Assembly: GCA_965227445.1 (NCBI GenBank)
Contig: OZ245751.1
Location: 1,054,001 to 1,118,000, forward strand
Direction of reading: 5' to 3'
Length of the DNA: 64,000 nt
Source: DT-110 sp030148525
GTDB lineage: Bacteria; Bacteroidota; Bacteroidia; Chitinophagales; Saprospiraceae
Position numbers and translations under genes: made by a program. Shown piece after piece: positions 41,901-51,072 of the stretch (positions within the stretch are counted from its first letter, which is position 1; each line of letters starts with the position of its first letter). The notes below the pieces were generated by a model. The model worked only from the letters and a program-made list of their open reading frames with translations. It had not been told where the DNA came from and ran no database searches.

Positions 41901-42977
41901 AAGGTATTCGACCGGTTTTACCAGATCAAAGATGCGGAAACGCTGCAAGTAGGCGGTAGCGGCATCGGGTTATCGCTGGCAAAAGACATTGTACAATTGC
42001 ACGGAGGAACCATTGACCTGGACAGCGAACCTGGCCGTGGTACCCATATTACCTTTTCCATTCCCAAAGGAGAAGCTCACCTGCTGGAGGATCAGAAACT
42101 GGATTCTTTTCGCAATAGCGATGATTTTGCTACCTATCTGGAAGCAGCCCAGGATGGTCTTTCCAGTCAGGAAAATGAAATGATCGTCCTGCAGCCGAAA
42201 GACCAACACTGCATACTCGTTGTCGATGATAATAAGGACATCCGTGATTACCTCAGTGATATGCTGGAGGACCTGTATCACGTATACACAGCCGACAACG
42301 GTGAAGAGGCCTGCGAGCTGGCAATGGAGGTAATCCCCGATCTCATAATCAGTGACGTGATGATGCCCAAGATGGATGGTATCGCCATGTGTAAATTGCT
42401 CAAGGAAGAGCTAAAAACGTCCCACATACCCATCATTCTGCTTACCGCCCGCACATCAACCGTGTTTGAAGTCGATGGACTGCAAACGGGTGCTGATGAT
42501 TATGTCAAAAAGCCATTTGACACCAAGGTGTTGCTTTCCCGGGTAAAAACCACCTTAGAAAACCGGGAGAAAGTCCGGTCGTACTTTTACAATAAACTTC
42601 GTTTTGAAACGCCTACTAAGGTAGCCGGTAAAAATTTTGAAGAAAAATTCATCGATAAAGCCATGCAACTGGTGCTGGATAATTTATCGAATGAACAATT
42701 CGGCGTGGAATATATGGCCAGCGAATTATGCATGAGTCACCCTACCCTGTATCGAAAAATTAAATCCCTCACCGGCATGTCCATTGCCGGCTTCATCCGG
42801 TCGGTACGGTTGAAGAAAGCCTCGGAAATTCTGGTGACCCAAGACCTCAACCTCAGCAGTGTTGGCTACGAGGTTGGGTTTAATGATTACAAATACTTCA
42901 AGAAGTCCTTTAAAAGCCAATTCGGCATGTCACCTGGTGCATATCGGGACAAGGCCCTAAGTGAACACAAAAGATGA
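38967..42977 (+). CDS. Hybrid two-component system regulator (HTCS)
   Basis: About 1,336 residues from ATG 38967; the TTG at 38958 is in frame but weak. Order: signal peptide; a two-propeller periplasmic sensor made of Reg_prop repeats (WIATEGGIDRFDG, LWVGTKSGGVSRY); a Y_Y_Y domain; a membrane segment (about residues 771-790); a HisKA domain with phospho-His H822 (NISHELRTPLT); an ATPase domain with GGSGIGLSLAKD; a receiver domain with D1130 (LIISDVMMPKMDG) and conserved K (YVKKPF); and a C-terminal AraC HTH pair. HTCS proteins bind an oligosaccharide in the periplasm and switch on the nearby PUL. The gene sits inside the locus and its stop overlaps the next start (ATGA). Confidence 0.95.
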   Translation: MRYWIVLCLLFAGAMIRAQDYLDMSYLDVTNGLSNNYASTIISDQLGLKWIATEGGIDRFDGKQVRHFGPGGQYPGLFNENIETLYEDSQGYLWVGTKSGGVSRYNPRLDQFKNYNDLLGPDTKDENYRIIAITEGKDGLIWMSAWGKGLYAINPKTDSLERFYEFGNQTLRDIICDSFGNIWVVGYNVLVKYDPSEDRIVSIPGQFGTGFVMKSQSDKGHILIGSSVGLFRFTTDNYQFEQLDLGMPFKGVNALNIDDTGQLWLGSWQQGLIVGDTSFRQFRTVPLDPFYGQADMYRLILDIHIDDHGIIWVGTGYGGVVKITRERYADYITPRQNEGPSLPDYNIQSLQKDRNGRLWLGTWSSGLAVIDEEAQELLYRESTNAKVSVMLPVGTDMLVGTSNGLYAYPTDRMADYRSLAPSIRKVTTLYKDPVDRLWIGTQQQGLMRGSLKNGQLSNIQRFYDPGSDQSQLDANRISVIRPGMKEDLWVGTYNGLYSYSKADSSFLRWDERLGLPSVIVLSLKVDPPNKRLLVGMSGGFAIIDLSGSEPRLEQIVNRDNGLQNEYITSITSGPDGQIWGANSTSVFQFDQSTNTLTDYGIDRIAPMNIGSVLAYRDQLYFGGAKGVVRLNPRKMNAVPVPPEVIFTSLNVDNQEVRVGEEVNGRTLLQQHIQYADRITLSHAEKVFSLAYVSNDFQDTENLSYLYRIIGLQEKWVNNKGNNKISLTGLKAGDYEIQVKASRNGNDYGPVKKLQVQVLPPFWASDTAKGVYVCILILIGLLIRRVVRWRSRLKLDVERIRLAREKDQDLTEAKLKFFTNISHELRTPLTMITSPLSELITDPSLQPRIRQRIDYVNKNANRLLHLINQLLDFRKADKGMLRLQAAHGDFVRFAHEIYLSFVLKAEEEGIDFRFEKATDTLPLTFDRDKMEIVLCNLLSNAFKFTEPGGTITLRISAKDGQGFVAVSDTGKGIPAEHQNKVFDRFYQIKDAETLQVGGSGIGLSLAKDIVQLHGGTIDLDSEPGRGTHITFSIPKGEAHLLEDQKLDSFRNSDDFATYLEAAQDGLSSQENEMIVLQPKDQHCILVVDDNKDIRDYLSDMLEDLYHVYTADNGEEACELAMEVIPDLIISDVMMPKMDGIAMCKLLKEELKTSHIPIILLTARTSTVFEVDGLQTGADDYVKKPFDTKVLLSRVKTTLENREKVRSYFYNKLRFETPTKVAGKNFEEKFIDKAMQLVLDNLSNEQFGVEYMASELCMSHPTLYRKIKSLTGMSIAGFIRSVRLKKASEILVTQDLNLSSVGYEVGFNDYKYFKKSFKSQFGMSPGAYRDKALSEHKR

Positions 42978-44635
42978 AGAACCCCAAGACTGCATTGATC
43001 TTCGGATTGTTGATGGCTATTGTAACATTCAGCAACCCTTGCCTGTTGGCAACCGACTATTATGTCCACCCGGAAAAGGGCGACGATACTGCTTCCGGCC
43101 TTTCCAGGCAATCAGCCTGGCAGTCCCTGGCCAGGGCATCCAGTCAAGCCTACCAACCCGGTGATCGACTGCTTCTTTCCAATGAGGTGATCCACCGGGG
43201 CAGTTTACAACTGTCGGGTATTAAAGGTGCGGCCGGGCAGCATGTTCTGATTGAACCCTACGGTCCCATGCCCGCCGCACTAGCCACGATACGGGCTGAT
43301 CACCATAATGCTGGTATCCTGATTGAAAACGGTGCGTACATCCGGGTACGTCGAATCCGTATCAGCATTCCGCAGGGTCCCGAGGACGGATCCGGAGATA
43401 TGACCTGTGGCGTGCTTATTCAGACGACCGAGCCCGGAGCCTTTGGACACATTGAACTGCAGGGACTGCAGATCAGGGATGTATTTCATAATCCTTCTGG
43501 TTTTCAACGCAATGAGGACGAGGTGCGAACTGCCAACGGTACCGGCAAGTACGGGTGGGGAATCCGCTGCATGATACGGCACCCCCAAGGCACTTTATCA
43601 AACCTGGTCATCGCGGATTGCTCCATTGCGCACGTTGCGCACACGGGGATTAAATGCACCGGACATCCGGAGGCAAAGATTGACCGTATCTCCCTGACCA
43701 ATAATCACGTAAGCCATACCGGCGGGCCGGGGCTGCAGTTCAGTCGGGTAAGAGACCTCTATGTAGCCGACAATGAGGTGAGCTATTCCGGTAGTAGTGA
43801 CGATCCCCGGAAGTGGGGCAGGGGAAGCGGGCTTTGGACCTGGGGAACCGATAACGCGCTCATTGAGCGCAACCGCTTTTCGTTTGCCCGGGGTCCGGGC
43901 GATTCGGCAGGGGCGCATATTGACTTCAACTGCTCCAACGTCATCCTGCAGTACAATGTCAGCTACCGCAATGCCGGTGGTTTTTGTGAGATCCTGGGGA
44001 ATAACCACAATTCGGTGTATCGCTATAATATCAGTATTGACGACGGATACCGGGTAAAGGGAAAAGACGGAGCCTTTCAGGATGGCAAAACCTTTTGGCT
44101 GAGCGGTTACGTAGGGAACGACAAAGAACGAAGGGGCCCCTTTAACAGCTATTTTTACAACAATACCATCTACGTCAGTGACAGTATTGTATCAAAGGTC
44201 GCCATTTCACCTACGAGCCAGGGTATTTTGATCGCGAACAATATTTTTTACGTCCGGGGTGAAAGCAAATTAGTACGGGGCGATCAGGATCAATGGGATG
44301 ACAATGACGAACAACCGGGAGGTGCCGTCCATTTCGCCAATAACCTCTTTTTACATCCGAATAGCTGGCCGGTACAAGCACCCATTCAGGACGCAGATCC
44401 AGCAGTGGCCGATGTCGATCTGCAGCCAGTAACACCCTTTCAATTATTTCGATTTCTGCCCGATCACATCCAGCCTATACGGGACAAGGGGGAGCCGATT
44501 CATCCATTGAGCAGTGATAGTGTTTTTACTACCTCCGATTTGCAAATGCCCACCGATATTCTAGGTAATCCGATTATCGGGAAACCAGACCTGGGTGCCA
44601 TCGAATTGGAATCACTTCCAAAGAAAAAACGGTAA
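42974..44635 (+). CDS. Right-handed parallel beta-helix protein, probable polysaccharide lyase or hydrolase
   Basis: 553 residues with a signal peptide (about 1-26). It opens with DYYVHPEKGDDTASGLS, the start of many Bacteroidota parallel beta-helix proteins, and then has repeated short strands with Asn-rich turns (ISLTNNHVSHTGGPGLQF, LYVADNEVSYSG, NVILQYNVSYRN). The fold is shared by pectate lyases, sulfated-galactan lyases and some glycoside hydrolases, so enzyme class is open. The ATGA overlap couples it to the HTCS gene, unusual because regulator and enzyme would be made together. It lies upstream of SusC in the same direction. No CAZy family can be named by eye. Confidence 0.8.
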   Translation: MKNPKTALIFGLLMAIVTFSNPCLLATDYYVHPEKGDDTASGLSRQSAWQSLARASSQAYQPGDRLLLSNEVIHRGSLQLSGIKGAAGQHVLIEPYGPMPAALATIRADHHNAGILIENGAYIRVRRIRISIPQGPEDGSGDMTCGVLIQTTEPGAFGHIELQGLQIRDVFHNPSGFQRNEDEVRTANGTGKYGWGIRCMIRHPQGTLSNLVIADCSIAHVAHTGIKCTGHPEAKIDRISLTNNHVSHTGGPGLQFSRVRDLYVADNEVSYSGSSDDPRKWGRGSGLWTWGTDNALIERNRFSFARGPGDSAGAHIDFNCSNVILQYNVSYRNAGGFCEILGNNHNSVYRYNISIDDGYRVKGKDGAFQDGKTFWLSGYVGNDKERRGPFNSYFYNNTIYVSDSIVSKVAISPTSQGILIANNIFYVRGESKLVRGDQDQWDDNDEQPGGAVHFANNLFLHPNSWPVQAPIQDADPAVADVDLQPVTPFQLFRFLPDHIQPIRDKGEPIHPLSSDSVFTTSDLQMPTDILGNPIIGKPDLGAIELESLPKKKR

Positions 44636-44675
44636 ATCAGCGCCATTTCCACGGAATCTGCTCTTTTTTTAGTGG

Positions 44676-44743
44676 TTTTGAACATTTCTTCCCCCTCATT
44701 GAACTATTTGACCCACCTGATATGGAAGGGATTTTGAACATTT
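44676..44743 (+). promoter_or_regulatory. Direct repeats upstream of SusC, candidate HTCS operator
   Basis: TTTTGAACATTT occurs at 44676-44687 and again at 44732-44743, 56 bp apart, in the 198-bp gap before SusC. Near-complementary words CCCCCTC and GAAGGGGG follow the two copies. HTCS proteins bind direct repeats upstream of SusC genes, so this is the natural place to look. By-eye observation. Confidence 0.4.
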
Positions 44744-44833
44744 GAGTAATCGAAGGGGGTACGATCTGTTGTCAGTAACCTTTCACGCTTTTGACCCTCG
44801 CTTCGATATTCATCATCATGAAAATTAGTTAAC

Positions 44834-47800
44834 ATGAAGACAGTTTACAGGCTACTATTTCTAATCATGGTCCTGTCCCTGCCAGGGTTTGCATTAGGGC
44901 AACAGTCTATTACGGTTTCCGGGACGGTTACCGATGCCTCGGACGGGTTGCCATTGCCTGGCGTCAATGTCGTTGAAGTGGGCAACTTCTCGAACGGGAC
45001 AATTACCGGGGCCGACGGAACCTACGAACTCACCTTTGATAACCCAAACGACTCCATCAGCTTTTCCTTTATTGGATACAAGTCCATTCAACGATCCGTC
45101 GCTGGCAGGTCTATAATTAATATCAACATGAAACCGGATGTCACCCAACTCGAAGAGATTGTGGTGGTCGGTTACGGTGAACAAAAGAAAGTCAATCTAA
45201 CCGGAGCGGTGGAAACGGTTGAGTTTAAAGACAACGTCAACCAACCTGTAACGAATAGCAGCCAGTTGATCTACGGTCGATTCTCGGGGGTTCAGCTGAC
45301 TCAGAATTCCGGCTTACCAGGTAGTGATCAATCAAATGTTGTGATTCGTGGTGTGGGTACCTTCGGGAATACCACACCATTAGTAGTGATCGACAACATC
45401 CAATACGAAAACCTGGCTGCCTTCAATAACCTGGCTCCCCAGGATATTGCTTCCATCACGGTACTTAAAGATGCCTCGGCCAGTGCTATCTACGGTGCAC
45501 GTGGTGCCAATGGGGTTATTGTAGTAACCACGAAGCGAGGCCAGCAAAACGACTTTAAGATCAGCTATAATAACTACTTCGGTACTCAGTCACCAACGGT
45601 AACTCCGGAGTTTCTGGAGTCATATGACTATGCGGTGCTGATGAACGAAAAATTTCTCAACCAGGATGGTCCCAACTTCATACCCCGGTATACACCGGAA
45701 CAGCTGGAAGCTATACGGACGGGATCGAACCCCGACCAATTTGCCAATACCGATTGGGTGGATGTAGTGCTGACCGATGCGCCCATTCAAAACCATGCGC
45801 TTTCCCTGTCAGGAGGCAACAATAAAACAACCTACCGCCTGTCGTTGGGATATCTGAGGCAGGAAGCCATTGTTCGCAGTAAATTTAAAGCCGAGCGTTT
45901 TTCCCTTAACCTCAATCTACGCTCTTCGGTCAAAGACTGGCTGACCGTCTCCAATGTAACCAACGCCTTTTGGAACAGCCGAAAGGGCCCTGCCGGCGGT
46001 GCACTGAGTGGTGATAACGGTATTATTTACAGCTTTCAACGGGCTGCGCCCACCATTCCGGTCTTTTACAGCAATGGACGTTACGGACACGTTGACGGTG
46101 CGTACCTGTCTGACAATTTTTCCCTGCCCACCAATAATCCACTACGCCGCGGGTTCTTTGGTAACCGGACCAGCGATAATATTAACATCAGTGAACGCCT
46201 GGGTATTCAGGCCACCATTTTGAAGGGGTTATCCTTTGAAACCAGCGGAAGTCTGAATCTGATCTCCGGACAGGTCTCTAATTTTAGCCCTACTTACACT
46301 ACACGTGATTTTAATGGCGATGTGATAAATGATGACATACTAAACACCCTAAATAATAATACCAGCTTTAATTACCGATTACTCAACGAGAATATCTTGC
46401 GATATAATACGACCCTGGCCAGCGTGCACAATGTAAATGTGTTGTTTGGACATTCGGTGATCTACGATCGGGTCGATGGATTTTCCGGCTCCCTGAGTGG
46501 TTTTCCCACCGATAATATTGAAGAATTCAATGGAGGCGGAGTGGTCGAACCCTCTGTTTCAGGAGGTGCCAATGAAGAAGCTTACCAATCCTTCTTCGGA
46601 CGTATAAATTACAACTACGACGGTAAATACCTCGCCGAATTCAACCTGCGCCGTGACGGATCCTCTAAGTTTGGTCCGGGTAACCGCTACGCCAATTTCC
46701 CATCGGCTTCCCTGGGGTGGCGACTATCCCGTGAGCCTTTCCTATCTGATGTTCCTTTCCTGACCAACCTGAAGGTTCGGGGTAGTTGGGGTATCACCGG
46801 TAATGACCGGATCGGGAATTATATTTTTGAACAAACCTATAATACCGGGCTCGATTACGTACTCGGAAATGATGTTACAGTCGGTGGTGTCGCCCTGACG
46901 GGCTTGTCGAATCCCACTATTCGCTGGGAGGAGGTGGAGCAATTCAACATTGGGTTAGACGCTGCTTTCCTGGAGAATCGGGTGCAAGTAACGGCTGATT
47001 ATTTTGAACGCAACAGTCAGGATATCCTTTACGGAAACTTTCCGATTCCATCCACCCTGGGTACCACCAATTTACCGGCTCAGAATGCGGCTTCCATGAT
47101 CAACCGGGGCTTTGAGTTATCGATCAACCATCGCAATCGCGTCGGGGGCATCAACTATAGTATTGGCGGTAATGTGACACGTCTGATCGAAAACCGGGTA
47201 ACCGGATTAGGCGATGGCGGCGAGGAAACGATCGGTGGGAATAATATCATTCGCATCGGCGAGCCCCTGCGGGCCTACTTTGGTTACCAGGCGGTTGGCA
47301 TATTTCAATCAGCAGCAGAAGTTGTATCGGCTCCATCCCAATTCGGGAATACGGCCACCGCTCCCGGGGATATCCGCTATGCCGATATTTCCGGACCGGA
47401 CGGCTCACCCGATGGTGTTGTTGATGCTTTTGACCGCACCGTGATCGGTAATCCGTATCCCGGCTGGCTCTACAATTTCTCGGGGAGTATTTCCTATAAG
47501 GGATTCGACGTAAACGTACTTTTTCAGGGCGTTCAGGATATCGATCGCCTGATCACCGGTAACGGTAACTTCCCCATGGCCGATAACCGGAGTAATGTCC
47601 TGGACTATTGGATCAATCGCTGGACACCCGAGAATCCCAGTGAATTCCTGCCCCGGGTTGGCGGGCAGAATAATACGGTCGTTTCGACCTTCTACCTCAA
47701 CGACGCCAGTTACCTGCGCCTGAAAAATATTGAAATCGGGTATACGGCACCGAGCGAGTGGACAGAAAAAATCGGTGTTCGACGTTTACGGGTATTCGTG

Positions 47801-47929
47801 GGGGGGCAGAACCTGCTCACATTCACGAATCTGGAATATTTCGATCCGGAGGGAGCAAGCGGTGGTAACAGCAACCGGCAAGCTCCGCTTTATAAGACAT
47901 TAACCTTTGGCTTCAACTTAGATATCTAG
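44834..47929 (+). CDS. susC: SusC/RagA-family TonB-dependent outer-membrane transporter
   Basis: 1,031 residues, typical SusC length. Signal peptide (to about 22), then a carboxypeptidase-regulatory-like domain (about 25-102, VSGTVTDASDGLPLPGVNV), a TonB-box-like EEIVVVGYG, a plug (about 115-235, with IRGVGTFGNTTPLVVID and KDASASAIYGARGANGV) and the barrel. It imports oligosaccharides across the outer membrane with the SusD partner encoded 4 bp downstream. The N-terminal DUF4480-like start is absent. The direct repeats in its upstream region may bind the local HTCS. Glycan specificity is not readable. Confidence 0.96.
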   Translation: MKTVYRLLFLIMVLSLPGFALGQQSITVSGTVTDASDGLPLPGVNVVEVGNFSNGTITGADGTYELTFDNPNDSISFSFIGYKSIQRSVAGRSIININMKPDVTQLEEIVVVGYGEQKKVNLTGAVETVEFKDNVNQPVTNSSQLIYGRFSGVQLTQNSGLPGSDQSNVVIRGVGTFGNTTPLVVIDNIQYENLAAFNNLAPQDIASITVLKDASASAIYGARGANGVIVVTTKRGQQNDFKISYNNYFGTQSPTVTPEFLESYDYAVLMNEKFLNQDGPNFIPRYTPEQLEAIRTGSNPDQFANTDWVDVVLTDAPIQNHALSLSGGNNKTTYRLSLGYLRQEAIVRSKFKAERFSLNLNLRSSVKDWLTVSNVTNAFWNSRKGPAGGALSGDNGIIYSFQRAAPTIPVFYSNGRYGHVDGAYLSDNFSLPTNNPLRRGFFGNRTSDNINISERLGIQATILKGLSFETSGSLNLISGQVSNFSPTYTTRDFNGDVINDDILNTLNNNTSFNYRLLNENILRYNTTLASVHNVNVLFGHSVIYDRVDGFSGSLSGFPTDNIEEFNGGGVVEPSVSGGANEEAYQSFFGRINYNYDGKYLAEFNLRRDGSSKFGPGNRYANFPSASLGWRLSREPFLSDVPFLTNLKVRGSWGITGNDRIGNYIFEQTYNTGLDYVLGNDVTVGGVALTGLSNPTIRWEEVEQFNIGLDAAFLENRVQVTADYFERNSQDILYGNFPIPSTLGTTNLPAQNAASMINRGFELSINHRNRVGGINYSIGGNVTRLIENRVTGLGDGGEETIGGNNIIRIGEPLRAYFGYQAVGIFQSAAEVVSAPSQFGNTATAPGDIRYADISGPDGSPDGVVDAFDRTVIGNPYPGWLYNFSGSISYKGFDVNVLFQGVQDIDRLITGNGNFPMADNRSNVLDYWINRWTPENPSEFLPRVGGQNNTVVSTFYLNDASYLRLKNIEIGYTAPSEWTEKIGVRRLRVFVGGQNLLTFTNLEYFDPEGASGGNSNRQAPLYKTLTFGFNLDI

Positions 47930-47933
47930 ACCT

Positions 47934-49505
47934 ATGAATAATATAATAAATACCAGCAGGGTACTTCGGGTACTCTTATTAGCACTCTTAGTCACCGGGA
48001 TGGGTTGTAGCGAAGATTATCTGGAGCGCACTTCCCTGACGGCCATTTCTGAAAATAATTTTTGGCGAAACGCCTCCGATGCCCAACTGGGAATCAACGG
48101 TGTATACGCTCAGTTGCAGAGTAATGCCCTTTACGGTGGCAGCCTGAACCGGGCTTTGGGTATGCCCATGTACGATGTCATCGGCGATAATGCCTACAAT
48201 CAGTATAAGTGGGAAGGCGGCGGACGCTTTATGGAAGGGACGCTCGATCCTACTCACTTCCTGTTCAACAACCTTTGGAATACCAGTTATTCCGGGATCA
48301 GCCGCGCCAATATTGCCATTGAGCAGATCGGCCAGATGGATGAAGAGCAGATTTCGGCCGAAGAAAAGGCCAACTACCTGGGACAAGCCCATTTCCTACG
48401 CGCCTTATTCTATTTCAATATTGCCGTGTATTACGAAGAAGCCCCCCTCATTACGGAGTATCAGTCGTTAGAGGAAGCCTATGTTGCTAAAAATACCTAT
48501 TCGGAAATCACTACCCAGGTAGTTGAAGATCTGGAGTTTGCTATCGAAAACCTGCCAGAGCAACAGGCAACTAGTTTATTCGGATATGCCACCAAGGGCG
48601 CCGCTCTTGGCTTATTGGCACGAGTGCAACTGTACAACCAGGTATACGACGGCCCGAACGGTGTGCTGACGCTAACCGAACAACTCCTGCAACTGGGGTA
48701 TTCCCTTCACCCCGATTACAGTGAGTTATTCTCTACGGCCGGTGAGTACTCCAACGAGATCGTTTTCTCTATTCGTTTCCTGCGGGGAGCCGAGTCCAAC
48801 AACGGAGAAACCTTCTCCGCGACCTTTAGGGGGACACCCAAAGTGGATTCCCGGCCCATGCCCAACCTGGTCGACGAATACTATTGTACCGATGGATTAC
48901 CCATTTCGGAATCACCACTCTTCGATCCTAATGATGAGGGGGCTAATCGGGATCCACGCACAAAGGCAACCATTTACTTCCCCGGTGATTTATTCCTCAC
49001 GGATCCCGACAAGGAATACAACGGTAGCGGCCCTACCGGCTACGGTCACCGGAAGTATATCCGGCAAGCACCCGATTCAGAAGGGAATCCGGTCTTCGCT
49101 CAGGGCTCCCAGGATTTCTATCTGATCCGTTATGCCGATGTGCTCCTGATGCGGGCCGAAGCACTGGTGGAGACCGGTAGTGTAGCGGAAGCTGCCGAGC
49201 TGGTCAATCAAGTGCGCGCCCGGGTGAATATGCCTGCGGTGGAAGAGGTGGAAGGCATGGGCCTGAGCCAGGCAGAGATGCGTGAGGTCGTTCGCCACGA
49301 ACGAAGAGTGGAACTCGCGCTGGAGGGCCTGCGCTTCATGGACCTGAAACGCTGGGACGAGATGGAAGAGGCTTTCATGCGAGCCATCAACGACAATATT
49401 GGCCCGTACAATCCGGTCTATCAGGGTGAAAAATCCCAGGTTTTTGCCATCCCGCAATCCGAGCTGGATGTCAATGCTAATTTGACCCAAAATCCAGCCT
49501 GGTAA
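47934..49505 (+). CDS. susD: SusD/RagB-family surface glycan-binding lipoprotein
   Basis: 523 residues with a lipobox ending GMGC (C25), so surface-exposed lipoprotein. The N-terminal SusD part starts EDYLERTSLTAISENNFW; TPR-like helices follow (AEEKANYLGQAHFLRALFYF is the usual SusD landmark) and the C-terminal RagB/SusD domain has the YADVLLMRAEAL and HERRVELALEGLRFMDLKRW blocks. It forms the lid of the SusC channel and holds glycan at the surface. It starts 4 bp after susC, which is the conserved order. The GH128-like hydrolase follows within 26 bp. Confidence 0.96.
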   Translation: MNNIINTSRVLRVLLLALLVTGMGCSEDYLERTSLTAISENNFWRNASDAQLGINGVYAQLQSNALYGGSLNRALGMPMYDVIGDNAYNQYKWEGGGRFMEGTLDPTHFLFNNLWNTSYSGISRANIAIEQIGQMDEEQISAEEKANYLGQAHFLRALFYFNIAVYYEEAPLITEYQSLEEAYVAKNTYSEITTQVVEDLEFAIENLPEQQATSLFGYATKGAALGLLARVQLYNQVYDGPNGVLTLTEQLLQLGYSLHPDYSELFSTAGEYSNEIVFSIRFLRGAESNNGETFSATFRGTPKVDSRPMPNLVDEYYCTDGLPISESPLFDPNDEGANRDPRTKATIYFPGDLFLTDPDKEYNGSGPTGYGHRKYIRQAPDSEGNPVFAQGSQDFYLIRYADVLLMRAEALVETGSVAEAAELVNQVRARVNMPAVEEVEGMGLSQAEMREVVRHERRVELALEGLRFMDLKRWDEMEEAFMRAINDNIGPYNPVYQGEKSQVFAIPQSELDVNANLTQNPAW

Positions 49506-49530
49506 TATTATTTAATGAAATGCAATCAAC

Positions 49531-50883
49531 ATGAAACATATATATTATTACGTCTTTTTCCTTCTTGCAGGTTTGGTTTTAATCGCCTGCGAAAAAGACT
49601 CCTACCAATCATTTATTGGTGGCGACGTGGAGGGACAGGAAATAGAACTCGATACGGATCAGAATAAAAAGGGCGTTGCCATGTCGTACCGAAATCCGAC
49701 CTGGTCGACCCGCATCGGACGCCTGCAGGGACACTGGCATTACTCCTGGGGCTTTGAGATCCAGCCAACCCGTCCTACGGGGGTAGAATATGTTCCAATG
49801 TTCTGGGGTAAGAATGCCCCCAGTGATGAAAACCTGGCTTATATGGATAGCCTGGTACAGGCGGGAGCCATTGAGTACCTGATGGGTTTCAACGAACCCG
49901 ATGGTGCCGACCAGGCGAATATGTCGGTAGCCGAGGCCATTGAATTATGGCCAAAACTAGAATCTCTTGGTGTGCCGCTGGTTAGTCCGGCGACCGTCAA
50001 TCCCACCAATAACTGGATGAAAAATTTCATGGCTCAGGTCGAAGAGCGCGGCTACCGCGTCGACTACGTAGCCATGCACTGGTACGGCGGACCCAATGTA
50101 ATGGGATTCCTCAATCGGGTGCGGGACACCTATGAACTCTACGGGCGCCCGATCTGGATCACGGAATTTGCCGTAGCTGACTGGTCGGCGAACTCCGTGG
50201 AGGATAACAGACATTCCCCGGAGGACATTCTGGCCTTTATGGAAGAGGTGTTACCGGCTCTGGATCAGATCACCTATGTAGAACGGTATTCCTGGTTCAA
50301 TGCCCAGCCCGATAATGCGGCTCTGAGCAACGCCAAATTATTCGATGAGAACGATCAGCTCACTGCCCTCGGTGAATTTTACGCCAACCACACTCCCAAT
50401 ATGGATGCCGGACCTGGTGATGATTCCTGGTATAATGACGGTAGCGGCGATGCGCCTGAGCCCGGGAGTGCCATCTACAGCACCGAGGCGGAATTTACCG
50501 ATATCTCGCTGGCCGGAGTTGGCGTAAGTGCCAAAGGCTGCGGCAATAAATCGGGTGAAGGCCTCATCTTTATGCGCGGTGTGCAGGATGGTGACGGGGA
50601 CCGCCAACTTACTATGTCGTTCGAGGTGGAACAAGCCGGGACCTACCGATTGGATATTACCTATTTCGCCAATACGACCACCCAGCTCGAAGTGATTGTC
50701 AATGGTGGAGAAACGATGGTAGAGGATGGCTTTGGAACCCCCGGCTTTTGTTTTGCCGGTCCGAGTATGGTGCAAAGTATCGAGATTGAATTACAAGAAG
50801 GCGACAATGAGATTATCATGAGTCCGGTACAGGGTGTTCAGTCCCCCTACCTGGATCGCTTCGACGTCATTGTCCCCGAGTAA
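49531..50883 (+). CDS. GH128-like glycoside hydrolase lipoprotein with C-terminal carbohydrate-binding-like domain
   Basis: 450 residues with lipobox VLIAC (C20). Residues about 50-290 fit the glycosyl-hydrolase catalytic-core (Asl1/GH128) TIM barrel: YLMGFNEPDGADQ gives acid/base candidate E122, and PIWITEFAVADW gives nucleophile candidate E212, with VAMHWYGG between. GH128 enzymes are mostly beta-1,3-glucanases. Residues about 314-450 form a CBM6/35-like beta-sandwich (FEVEQAGTYRLDITYFA, LDRFDVIVPE). The lipoprotein form and position after susCD suggest it cuts polysaccharide at the cell surface. A beta-1,3-glucan target sits oddly with two sulfatases in the same locus. Confidence 0.85.
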   Translation: MKHIYYYVFFLLAGLVLIACEKDSYQSFIGGDVEGQEIELDTDQNKKGVAMSYRNPTWSTRIGRLQGHWHYSWGFEIQPTRPTGVEYVPMFWGKNAPSDENLAYMDSLVQAGAIEYLMGFNEPDGADQANMSVAEAIELWPKLESLGVPLVSPATVNPTNNWMKNFMAQVEERGYRVDYVAMHWYGGPNVMGFLNRVRDTYELYGRPIWITEFAVADWSANSVEDNRHSPEDILAFMEEVLPALDQITYVERYSWFNAQPDNAALSNAKLFDENDQLTALGEFYANHTPNMDAGPGDDSWYNDGSGDAPEPGSAIYSTEAEFTDISLAGVGVSAKGCGNKSGEGLIFMRGVQDGDGDRQLTMSFEVEQAGTYRLDITYFANTTTQLEVIVNGGETMVEDGFGTPGFCFAGPSMVQSIEIELQEGDNEIIMSPVQGVQSPYLDRFDVIVPE

Positions 50884-50920
50884 TAGCAAAGAACTAGTCC
50901 TTATTTTATTTGCATGGAAA

Positions 50921-50961
50921 GGCCCGGATTTTGGCAACAGCCAGGTCCGGGTCTTCTTTTT
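50921..50961 (+). terminator. Probable Rho-independent terminator after the SusC-SusD-GH block
   Basis: CCCGGA (50923-50928) pairs with TCCGGG (50946-50951), with an inner TTGGC / GCCA helix, followed by TCTTCTTTTT. It lies about 40 nt after the hydrolase stop and would reduce read-through into the second sulfatase. Confidence 0.6.
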
Positions 50962-51072
50962 GCCGTAAGGCGAAGAACTGGTGAAGAAATCCCGACCTGA
51001 ATGATTTATCCCCCCTAAATGAGGGTATACACCTGCCCGTTCTGGTCATAAAAGGCTAGGTTTGGTAAAAAA

